A stretch of 64,000 nt of DNA from the NCBI GenBank assembly GCA_964598355.1, contig CAZRBN010000001.1, positions 5,988 to 69,987 on the forward strand, given 5' to 3'. Positions within the stretch are counted from its first letter, which is position 1. The number at the start of each line of letters is the position of its first letter. The notes beneath the pieces were generated by a model that had not been told where the DNA came from, did not search any database, and saw nothing but the letters and a program-made list of their open reading frames with translations. Positions 53,208-60,621 of this stretch are shown one piece after another. The position numbers and the translations under genes were made by a program. Source of the DNA: DASQJJ01 sp964598355. GTDB taxonomy: Bacteria; Patescibacteriota; Microgenomatia; Levybacterales; UBA12049.

Positions 53208-54029
53208 ATGAAAAAGCTTCTTTTTCTTTCCTTATTTGTTTATTTGGTTATTGGCTTATTTGCTTATGTACCTACCTTTGCCTTTGCTCAAACACCTTCT
53301 GATACAACTCAAACTGATCCTGCTAGTGGAGCTGTCGCAGGACTTGGCGTTGCACGAATGGTTGATACAAAAGAAAAGAATGTAAAAGATGGGAATATTC
53401 TTTCTTCATCACCCCAAGGAGCAGTTTTAACAACTATTCCTTATGATTCACAGATCTTAGGAATTGTCAGTCGTAATGCGGGTATCATGGTAAGCACAAC
53501 AGGTGATGATAACGGAATTCCTGTTATTTCTGACGGGACATTGTATGTTCTTGTTTCATCTCAACAAGGAGCAATTAAAAAAGGTGACCAAATAACATCA
53601 TCAACAATTCCTGGGGTTGGAGTAAAGGCAATAAAATCAGGCTACGTTTTGGGGAGTGCTTTGGAGGACTATACCAATCCAGATCCTAAAAAAACAGGTC
53701 TTATTGCTGTCAGTGTTAATTTGCACTATTTTAATTCCAAGCCGACCTTTGCTGGGACACTGACTGATATTTTTAAGATTGCTCTTTTACCAACGAAAGA
53801 TTCACCCGCTCCTATTTTTAAATATGTTGTTGCTGCTCTCGTTGTACTAGGATCACTGGCTCTCGGGTTTATCAGTTTTGGCCGTACAGCAGCAAAAGGA
53901 GTTGAAGCCTTAGGACGAAATCCGGCAGCAAGCGGAGTTATTCAATTAGGAATTATTTTTAATGTTGCAATTGTGGTTGTTATTGCTGCAGCAGGTTTGG
54001 TGGTCGCCTTCTTAATCTTAAGACTCTGA
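53208..54029 (+). CDS. ATP-synthase c-like hairpin fused to a secreted N-terminal domain
   Basis: 273 residues. Signal peptide (1-27, ending AFA), an extracytoplasmic domain (about 40-185, with IKKGDQITSSTIPGVGVKAIKSGYVLG), a linker, then two helices: TM1 about 205-224 and TM2 about 244-272, joined by GRTAAKGVEALGRNPAASG. That loop matches the polar loop of subunit c (R-x-x-x-G-x-x-R-x-P). The ion-carrying Glu/Asp of TM2, expected 18 residues after the loop Pro (position 257), is Val, and no acidic residue occurs in either helix. Subunit c is normally about 75-85 residues with no such domain. In the c topology the extra domain would face outward. First gene of the operon. Confidence 0.75.
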   Translation: MKKLLFLSLFVYLVIGLFAYVPTFAFAQTPSDTTQTDPASGAVAGLGVARMVDTKEKNVKDGNILSSSPQGAVLTTIPYDSQILGIVSRNAGIMVSTTGDDNGIPVISDGTLYVLVSSQQGAIKKGDQITSSTIPGVGVKAIKSGYVLGSALEDYTNPDPKKTGLIAVSVNLHYFNSKPTFAGTLTDIFKIALLPTKDSPAPIFKYVVAALVVLGSLALGFISFGRTAAKGVEALGRNPAASGVIQLGIIFNVAIVVVIAAAGLVVAFLILRL

Positions 54030-54093
54030 AAGAGTACCTCATCTCTACCTCTTCCCATATGGGAGAAACTCCTTTACAATAGTAGATATACAT

Positions 54094-54729
54094 ATGCTGC
54101 CCACATTGTTTCAGCTAATTACTGTTAGTGCTGATATTGCTATTTTTGTCTACGTAGGATACTACCTGCTAAAACTTCGGCAAAAAGATAACTATTTAAA
54201 AAGAAAAGAACAACGAATAGACACCAATTACCACGAAGTTGTAGATAATGCTCTTACCAAAGAACGGAAAATTCTTGAGGATGCAACTGATGAAGCTGAT
54301 GAAATAATAAGCGGCGCTCAGTATATAAGCCAATCTTCTAGAGAAGCAATTCATGATGCTTTACGGGTTATGATACTTGATATTCAAAAAGAAGCAGGAG
54401 AGATTAGTCATAATTTTAATATCACGTATGCAAATTCCTTAAAGCAACTTACTGCAGAATCATTGGGGGATTTTCAACAAATCTCCAAAGAACTCCAGAC
54501 AGATTTGGAGCTCCAAATTAAAACCTTTCGAGAGACACTTTTGCCAAATTTAGAAAAAGAATTAGAAACATATAAACAGACACGCTTGCAGCAAACTGAG
54601 AAAATGATAGCAAGCATTGTGCAACGTGTATCTCAAGAGGTTCTCAATAAATCACTATCTCTTTCTGACCATCAAACACTAATTATTGAAGCCCTTGAAA
54701 AATCAAAAAAAGAAGGACTATTCGACTAA
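54094..54729 (+). CDS. ATP-synthase subunit b-like stalk protein
   Basis: 211 residues: a single N-terminal helix in the membrane (about 5-27), then a nearly unbroken coiled coil rich in Glu, Lys and Gln (30-185), and a short end SLSLSDHQTLIIEALEKSKKEGLFD that resembles the part of subunit b binding delta. Longer than the usual 160 residues. Position after c and before delta is the canonical place of atpF. Expected to be the peripheral stalk. Confidence 0.72.
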   Translation: MLPTLFQLITVSADIAIFVYVGYYLLKLRQKDNYLKRKEQRIDTNYHEVVDNALTKERKILEDATDEADEIISGAQYISQSSREAIHDALRVMILDIQKEAGEISHNFNITYANSLKQLTAESLGDFQQISKELQTDLELQIKTFRETLLPNLEKELETYKQTRLQQTEKMIASIVQRVSQEVLNKSLSLSDHQTLIIEALEKSKKEGLFD

Positions 54730-54740
54730 ATTTAAAAATT

Positions 54741-54785
54741 AAAAATTGTGGTACTTTTGTTTATAAATAAAGTACTTCAATTTTT
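54741..54785. repeat. AT-rich hairpin repeat, copy D
   Basis: 17-nt arms AAAAATTGTGGTACTTT (54741-54757) and AAAGTACTTCAATTTTT (54769-54785) pair except at two positions, with an 11-nt loop. Clearest copy of the family. Confidence 0.7.
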
Positions 54786-54796
54786 GATTCGCCATT

Positions 54797-55312
54797 ATGG
54801 ATTCACTTAATTTATCAGATTTTTTTACAACAAAAGGTCAGGCAACTGATTTTTTATCACGACTGGCAACATTATCAGAAATGATTTACAAAACAGATTT
54901 TAAGTTAGAGACATCACTTATGGGATTATTTGGCATTCAAAAAAAAGATAAATTTTTAACTTTGCTACGAGAAAATAATATTCCATCTAATTCTGCTGAA
55001 GATTTGAAAAATTTTATTATAACCCTACAAACAACCATAGCAAAACTTCCTGTTTTTTCTCTTACTATTGCCTTTGAGCCGACAGAACAAACACTCAAAG
55101 TTATTTCAGAATGGTTTGTCATGAATCTGAGAAAACAGGCTATCTTTGATTTTGTTGTTGATCCGTCTCTTATTGCTGGAGCAACCATTAACTATAACGG
55201 AAGATTTAAAGATTATTCTTTCAAGAATCCGGTAGAGCAGATGCTTTCAACCCTTCTACAATCACAAAATAGACAAACACAACAGACAAGTGCACCAACA
55301 GAAGTAAGTTAA
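54797..55312 (+). CDS. ATP-synthase subunit delta-like protein
   Basis: 171 residues. The N-terminal helical domain is strongly diverged. The C-terminal part has the family end DPSLIAGATINYNGRFKDYSFKNPVEQML, corresponding to D-P-x-L-I-G-G of subunit delta/OSCP. Then a Gln/Thr/Pro tail. Links the stalk to the alpha/beta head in ATP synthases. The gene order (b, delta, alpha) supports it. Confidence 0.75.
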   Translation: MDSLNLSDFFTTKGQATDFLSRLATLSEMIYKTDFKLETSLMGLFGIQKKDKFLTLLRENNIPSNSAEDLKNFIITLQTTIAKLPVFSLTIAFEPTEQTLKVISEWFVMNLRKQAIFDFVVDPSLIAGATINYNGRFKDYSFKNPVEQMLSTLLQSQNRQTQQTSAPTEVS

Positions 55313-55392
55313 AATGCAAAATCGATAACTCAAAACCTAAGGTATTTTACTTATATACTTTTATTTTTTTTCAATTTTGACTTTTGCATTTT
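55311..55392. repeat. AT-rich hairpin repeat, copy E
   Basis: Perfect 11-bp arms AAAATGCAAAA (55311-55321) and TTTTGCATTTT (55382-55392), with inner arms TCAAAA and TTTTGA and AGGTATTTTACTTATA between. The left arm overlaps the delta-like stop. Confidence 0.6.
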
Positions 55393-55403
55393 GAATTGAC
55401 GTT

Positions 55404-56909
55404 ATGGAAACATTTGAGCAATTATTACAAAAAACAGGAGAATATGGTGTGGTTTACCAGGTAAGTCACCCTATTGTTTTTATAGAAGGACTACCGAATG
55501 TTAAAACGCATGAGGTTATTTTGTTTGAAAGTGGACAAAAAGGCGAAGTGTTTAGTATTAACCGCGGGAAAATTGAAGCAAGAATTTTTTCTCATGAACC
55601 AGCAAGAGTTGGCACGAAAGTTACTCGTACTGATCAGCTGCTTTCAGTACCTGTTGGAAAAGAATTATTAGGACAAGCTATAAACCCATTAGGAGAACCT
55701 CTTGATTCAAGCGTTCCTTTCACCAAACCAACTCAAATGGGTGATTTGGATGCCAAACCAGTGGGTATTGCTGGCAGACAAAAAATAACGACTCCTTTGG
55801 CAACTGGTATTTCGCTTATTGATCTTCTTCTTCCTTTAGGACGAGGCCAGCGGGAATTGATCATTGGAGACAGAAAAACAGGAAAGACGTCAGTGCTTAT
55901 GACCGTAATAAAAAAACAAGTCTATGAAGGCGTTATCGCAATTTATGCAGCAATTGCCAAGAAAAAAAGTGATATAAAAAGGCTCCAAGAATTTTTTGTC
56001 CAAGAAAAAATTATGGGAAATATTATTCTTGTTGCAACCAGCTCGTATGACTCTCCAAGTCTTATTTACCAAACACCATACGCAGCAATGGCAATTGCTG
56101 AGTATTTTAAAGAACAAGGTATTCATACTCTTGTCATTTTGGATGATCTTTCAACCCATGCAAAATTTTATCGAGAACTGTCTCTCCTTGCTCGACGCTT
56201 CCCTGGCCGAGATTCTTACCCTGGCGACGTTTTTTATACACATTCTAGACTTCTTGAACGGGCTGGGAATTTTAAGCATCCAAAAGTAGGGGAAGTATCA
56301 ATTACCTGTTTGCCTGTTATAGAAATTGTTGAAGGAGATTTTACTGGCTATATTTCAACAAATGTTATGGGCATTACTGATGGCCACCTTTATTTGGATA
56401 CCAATATCTATTATCAAGGTATGCGTCCTGCCGTGAATATTCCTTTATCAGTTACCCGTGTTGGCCGACAGACGCTTAGCAAGTTATCCCGAGAAATCAA
56501 TAAAAATCTCACCTCCTTTTTAGCAGAATACACAAAACTTCAGACTATTTCTCACTTTGGTCAGGAATTAACTGATGATGTAAAAAAGAAACTTAAACTT
56601 GGAGATATGGTTTATAAATTTTTCAATCAACCATATCAAGTTACCGTTCCAACACAAGTACAACTGGTTATCCTTTCTATGATTCTTCAGGATTTCATTC
56701 CAGATAAAGAAGCACTTGAGAAAATAAAAAATGGTCTTATTGCTGCTTCATATGATCGGGGAAAACAAAAAATATTATATGACCTAACAAATACAAAGGA
56801 TTCAAAAACTTTTGATGAAAATGTTTTAAAAAATAAAGATCAGTTACTCACACTTGCCGGATTTAATGTAACACAACCAACTCCAACATCAACACAACCA
56901 GTAGGATAA
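55404..56909 (+). CDS. F1-ATPase alpha subunit-like protein
   Basis: 501 residues, normal length. Nucleotide-binding P-loop GDRKTGKTS (155-163), RGQRELIIGD, LDDLSTHAKFYRE, RRFPGRDSYPGDVFYTHSRLLERA, YISTNVMGITDGHLYLDT, and SVTRVGRQT with the Arg corresponding to the arginine finger. Compared with the near-invariant canonical sequence, several positions are changed (DDLSKQAVAYRQ becomes DDLSTHAKFYRE; RPPGREAYPGDVFY becomes RFPGRDSYPGDVFY), so this is a divergent branch. Ends in a short Thr/Pro/Gln tail. Confidence 0.9.
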   Translation: METFEQLLQKTGEYGVVYQVSHPIVFIEGLPNVKTHEVILFESGQKGEVFSINRGKIEARIFSHEPARVGTKVTRTDQLLSVPVGKELLGQAINPLGEPLDSSVPFTKPTQMGDLDAKPVGIAGRQKITTPLATGISLIDLLLPLGRGQRELIIGDRKTGKTSVLMTVIKKQVYEGVIAIYAAIAKKKSDIKRLQEFFVQEKIMGNIILVATSSYDSPSLIYQTPYAAMAIAEYFKEQGIHTLVILDDLSTHAKFYRELSLLARRFPGRDSYPGDVFYTHSRLLERAGNFKHPKVGEVSITCLPVIEIVEGDFTGYISTNVMGITDGHLYLDTNIYYQGMRPAVNIPLSVTRVGRQTLSKLSREINKNLTSFLAEYTKLQTISHFGQELTDDVKKKLKLGDMVYKFFNQPYQVTVPTQVQLVILSMILQDFIPDKEALEKIKNGLIAASYDRGKQKILYDLTNTKDSKTFDENVLKNKDQLLTLAGFNVTQPTPTSTQPVG

Positions 56910-57003
56910 CAAGTGACAATACAGACAGGGAGTTAAAAGATGAAAGCAGTATAAAGTAGAAGAATAGCAAACCAAAAACGGATGGACTACTAAATATTAA
57001 CCT

Positions 57004-57900
57004 ATGGCACAAAAAAAATTAGTTCAAGAAGACCTGGAGGCACTTAATAGTTTAAAAGATTTGGTACAAAGTTATGAAGAGATTGCAGTTATTCGTATGC
57101 AAAATATTAAGGAGTCCGTCTTAAAAACACGTGATTTTTTAACTGAAATTTCCGATATTTTTGTTGACTTAAAAGCATCGTATGAACGGGAGGTAAAAGA
57201 CCTTATGGCACGAATAAAACGAGGTGAAAAGACAATTATACAAGGACTGCAAAACAATGGAAAAACACTTCTTGTCTATTTATCTTCTAACGGTCGGCTT
57301 TATGGATCTGTTACACAAAAGACATTCAGGTTATTTACTGAAGATTTGAAAAAACCAGAAGGGACAACAGCAGATCTTGTTGTTATTGGAAGCGCCGGAC
57401 GTGAAATGTTTGAAGGATCAAATGCAAGTAAAAATAAGCAATTTGAATATTTTGAAATTCCTGATACTAGTGTCAATGTTGATCACATTAAAAAACTCAT
57501 GCAAAAATTTCTCCAGTACGAAAAAGTATATATCTATTATGGAAAATTTGGGAATGTCGTTACACAAACTCCTATTGCAACAAGTATTACCGGCGAAGAT
57601 GTTTTTGAAACTGAAATAGTTAATCCAACTCCGAGAGAAGACAGATTTATTTTTGAGCCAACACTCGAGAAAATTTTTCATTTTTTTGAAACGCAAATTA
57701 TGGCAAATCTTTTTAGCCAAACACTACTGGAAAATCAACTTGCTCGTCATGCATCTCGAGTCAATGCGATGGAAGAGGCACTTGGACATATAGAAGAAGA
57801 ATCTAAAAAATTAAACCAGGTAAAAAATCGCTTGAGACATTTAACACAAAATAAAAAACAGCTAGAGACCATTTCAGGGGTCATTTCTTTGCTTGAATAG
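57004..57900 (+). CDS. F1-ATPase gamma subunit-like protein
   Basis: 298 residues. Long N-terminal and C-terminal helices that would form the central shaft flank a Rossmann-like middle (LLVYLSSNGRLYGSVTQKTF, ADLVVIGSAGREMF). The C-terminal helix has the recognisable gamma pattern LARHASRVNAMEEALGHIEEESKKLNQVKNRLRHLTQNKKQLETISGVISLLE. The N-terminal signature of gamma (I-K-x-R-I-x-S-V-x-x-T-x-x-I-T-x-A-M) is lost. Position between alpha and beta is canonical. Confidence 0.8.
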   Translation: MAQKKLVQEDLEALNSLKDLVQSYEEIAVIRMQNIKESVLKTRDFLTEISDIFVDLKASYEREVKDLMARIKRGEKTIIQGLQNNGKTLLVYLSSNGRLYGSVTQKTFRLFTEDLKKPEGTTADLVVIGSAGREMFEGSNASKNKQFEYFEIPDTSVNVDHIKKLMQKFLQYEKVYIYYGKFGNVVTQTPIATSITGEDVFETEIVNPTPREDRFIFEPTLEKIFHFFETQIMANLFSQTLLENQLARHASRVNAMEEALGHIEEESKKLNQVKNRLRHLTQNKKQLETISGVISLLE

Positions 57901-57981
57901 TTGTGAAAATTAATGAACATTATATATGATCTAAAATTAGCTTTAGTAATTAAATACAGTCTAAATATATTTACATAAATT

Positions 57982-59544
57982 ATGGTCAAAGGAAAAGTTA
58001 TTAGTGTAAAAGGTCAAATTATCGAGGCAGAATTTATCGAGGAAAAACCTCGTATTTATGACGTTTTAATTTTAGAAGAAGATGCTAGTGTGAAAATGGA
58101 GGTCTATACATCCGCTTCTCCAAACAGTTTTTTCTGTCTAGCATTAACTACTGTAACCAAACTTCATCATGGATCTGTTGTTGTGGATACGGGACAACCC
58201 ATTAAAATTCCTGTAGGCCCAGAGCTTTTGGGACGGGTCGTTGATACATTGGGTGATGTGCAAGATGGTCTGGGAGAACTCATTACAAAAGAAACGCGTC
58301 CCATTATTGCAAAAGATGTGAGTTATGCAAATGTGAATATTCCTCATGAGGTGTTGGAAACAGGTATTAAAGTTGTTGATTTTTTTACTCCAATTGTTAA
58401 GGGTGGCAAAACTGGTTTATTTGGAGGAGCAGGAGTCGGCAAAACAGTTATTATTTCAGAAATTATTCACAACCTGGTTATTTTAAATCCGGAAAAAAAT
58501 GTATCGGTATTTACCGGTGTTGGCGAACGAACCCGCGAAGGAGAAGAACTTTTTGCAACGCTTATTGAAAGTAAAGTTATGCAAGGAGTTAGTCTTATTT
58601 ACGGAAGTATGGGTGAAAATCCTGCACTCAGATTTAGGACAGCATTTACCGGAGTAACCCTTGCTGAGTATTTCCGTGATGTTATGGGAAAAGATGTACT
58701 TTTCTTTATCGATAACATTTTCCGTTTTGCCCAATCTGGGTATGAATTGTCAACACTCATGAATGCTATTCCATCTGAAGGAGGTTACCAGTCAACCCTT
58801 ACTTCAGAAATGGCATCATTCCACGAAAGACTGGTATCAACCCATACCAATGCCATAACAACCTTTGAGGCAATCTATGTCCCTGCTGATGACTTGACTG
58901 ATAGCGGCGTTCAGGCAATTTTCCCCTATTTAGATTCTGGACTCATTCTTTCTCGCGCAGTATATCAGGAGGGAAGATTCCCGGCGATTGATATTCTTTC
59001 ATCAAATTCTTCTGCGCTCAACCCAGATACAGTAGGACAACTACACTACGATACAGCGTTGGATGCCCAAACATTACTAAAAAAAGCAACTTCACTCGAA
59101 AGAATAGTATCACTTATTGGAGAATCCGAGTTATCAAATGATGACCAAACTATTTATAAACGATCAAAAATGTTAAAGAATTTTATGACACAAAATTTTA
59201 CTGTTGTTGAAAATCAGACCGAAAAAAAGGGAGTTTTCGTAAAGCGACCAGACACTGTTGCCGATGTGCGAGCAATTCTTGATGGGAAGGTTGACTCACT
59301 CAAACCAGAGGATTTTCTCTACATAGCAACCCTTAAGGATGTTGAAGACAAACTAGCAGCAAAAAGTGTTGTTAAGACTGATGCAACAAGCCAAAAGACA
59401 ACACCCAATGATCAAAAATCAGCAGGAGATACTGCTGCAAATCAAACAGCAACTCCAGCTCAAAACGTAACTACCGCAGCAACTACTCAGGCAACCGAAC
59501 TACCTGATAAGACGACATCTTCATCGTCAAAATCTTCACCATAG
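57982..59544 (+). CDS. F1-ATPase beta subunit-like protein with C-terminal extension
   Basis: 520 residues. Catalytic P-loop GGAGVGKT (148-155), general base Glu182 in GERTREGEELF, Walker B LFFIDNIFRFAQSG, PSEGGYQSTL, VPADDLTDS. The regulatory lever is ESELSNDDQ in place of DELSEED. The catalytic residues are intact, so ATP hydrolysis is expected. The usual YGQMNEPPGAR is YGSMGENPALR. After residue 460 an added 58-residue Thr/Ala/Gln/Ser tail has no counterpart in ordinary beta subunits. Confidence 0.92.
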   Translation: MVKGKVISVKGQIIEAEFIEEKPRIYDVLILEEDASVKMEVYTSASPNSFFCLALTTVTKLHHGSVVVDTGQPIKIPVGPELLGRVVDTLGDVQDGLGELITKETRPIIAKDVSYANVNIPHEVLETGIKVVDFFTPIVKGGKTGLFGGAGVGKTVIISEIIHNLVILNPEKNVSVFTGVGERTREGEELFATLIESKVMQGVSLIYGSMGENPALRFRTAFTGVTLAEYFRDVMGKDVLFFIDNIFRFAQSGYELSTLMNAIPSEGGYQSTLTSEMASFHERLVSTHTNAITTFEAIYVPADDLTDSGVQAIFPYLDSGLILSRAVYQEGRFPAIDILSSNSSALNPDTVGQLHYDTALDAQTLLKKATSLERIVSLIGESELSNDDQTIYKRSKMLKNFMTQNFTVVENQTEKKGVFVKRPDTVADVRAILDGKVDSLKPEDFLYIATLKDVEDKLAAKSVVKTDATSQKTTPNDQKSAGDTAANQTATPAQNVTTAATTQATELPDKTTSSSSKSSP

Positions 59545-59905
59545 AGAGATGTATTACTGAAACATATGTAAAAAACATACTTTTACTATTTTAAAAGTTA
59601 TCAATTTTGTAAACTCATAGGGTTTTTGGGCTTTAAAAATCGGTGAGTTTTATGATGTTGTAACATTACAGACTTTGGTAGATTGAGTAAGCTTTGTTGC
59701 TTTTTAGTTTTTTGGGCTTTAAAACTTGTTGCATGCATAAGCTATATAGACTACACGAGTTTTAAAAACTGTATAAGCTCTTTACAGGTTTTGTTTTTTG
59801 TTGTTTTAAAAGAAAAATATTTGTATACTAAAAGAGTTGTTTTGTTGTGCTTAATTGGCGGCTTTGTATGAAGATATAGCATATTTAATTTTGCACTAAT
59901 CACGT
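59545..59905 (+). other. Unusual 361-base gap within the ATPase operon
   Basis: Between the beta-like and epsilon-like genes, which are normally almost adjacent. T- and G-richer than other gaps. Contains a 17-18-bp direct repeat with core TTTTTGGGCTTTAAAA at 59622-59638 and 59707-59724 and a palindrome GTTTTAAAAAC. A 62-codon TTG-started reading frame (59683-59871) has no support as a gene. A structured RNA or a decayed gene are both possible. Confidence 0.3.
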
Positions 59906-60223
59906 ATGTCCAATAAAAAACCTATTAAAGTAAAAGTTAGAGACACCAAAGATGTTATCTTTGAAGGAGAAGTAGACCGAATTAGCTCATACAATGAAGT
60001 TGGACGCTTTGATGTTTTTCCGATGCACGCTAACTTTATTTCTATAATTCAACAGGAAATTATCTTATATAAAGATCATCAAAAAGTGAAGGAACTGAAA
60101 ATTGAAAAAGCCGTGATGAAAGTCAAACAAGACAACGTTGTTATCTTTTTAGGTATTGAAGCACTTGTTGTCGAAGATGAAATTCTAACAACACAGCCAA
60201 CTCCACCAAAAACCACGAACTAA
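59906..60223 (+). CDS. ATP-synthase subunit epsilon-like protein
   Basis: 105 residues. The N-terminal beta-sandwich of subunit epsilon is recognisable (KVKVRDTKDVIFEGEVDRISSYNEVGRFDVFPMHANFISII, with the usual G-x-F-x-V-x-P-x-H-A). The two C-terminal helices that inhibit the enzyme in many bacteria are missing, replaced by a short Thr/Pro tail. Expected to sit at the foot of gamma on the ring. Confidence 0.85.
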   Translation: MSNKKPIKVKVRDTKDVIFEGEVDRISSYNEVGRFDVFPMHANFISIIQQEIILYKDHQKVKELKIEKAVMKVKQDNVVIFLGIEALVVEDEILTTQPTPPKTTN

Positions 60224-60264
60224 ATTAAACTTCAAGGGTACATATAAGTAAAATGAAAAACTTA

Positions 60265-60304
60265 AAATTGCGGTATTTTATTTATTGATAAAGTATCGTA
60301 ATTT
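60265..60304. repeat. AT-rich hairpin repeat, copy F
   Basis: Arms AAATTGCGGTATTTT (60265-60279) and AAAGTATCGTAATTT (60290-60304) pair apart from G-T-type differences; loop ATTTATTGAT. Placed directly after the epsilon-like gene, where a terminator would be expected. Confidence 0.6.
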
Positions 60305-60621
60305 TTCACCTATTATTTTCCATTTTTATTAGCTTTGTCTTCTTCTTGAATTTGCTAATTACTGCAAATAGATTTAGATTTTTGGGAAAATAATTTCATA
60401 AAATTATGATCAATAAATATCATCAATACTCCTCTTTAGACTATTAAATCAAGTAAAAATAGTACGCAATCTGTCTACTATATATATTTAGGATATTGAC
60501 TAGATATACTAAAACCAATTACAGTTAAATTAGGCTTAAAAAATGATCTTTTTTGAGATAAGAAAGTGCCCACACATTTCTACTTTTTTTAGCCTTAGCA
60601 TTTATTTTTTAAAACAACAAG
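60305..60621 (+). other. AT-rich leader region before the giant surface gene
   Basis: No gene seen. Contains TTAGGCTTAAAAAA (from 60529) and the near-complementary TTTTTTTAGCCTTA (60585-60598), which can pair with one bulge to form a long hairpin just upstream of the start codon. No convincing -35/-10 pair was found. Confidence 0.35.

Noticed and set aside
59683..59871. 62-codon frame in the beta-epsilon gap
   Set aside because: TTG start, Cys/Phe/Leu-rich composition unlike its neighbours, no -10 or ribosome site; it contains the direct repeat, so is not convincing as a gene.
53208..60223. Sodium-type N-ATPase operon
   Set aside because: N-ATPases have the order beta, epsilon, Q, R, a, c, b, alpha, gamma and no delta. 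This operon has the ordinary order with delta and lacks a, Q and R.
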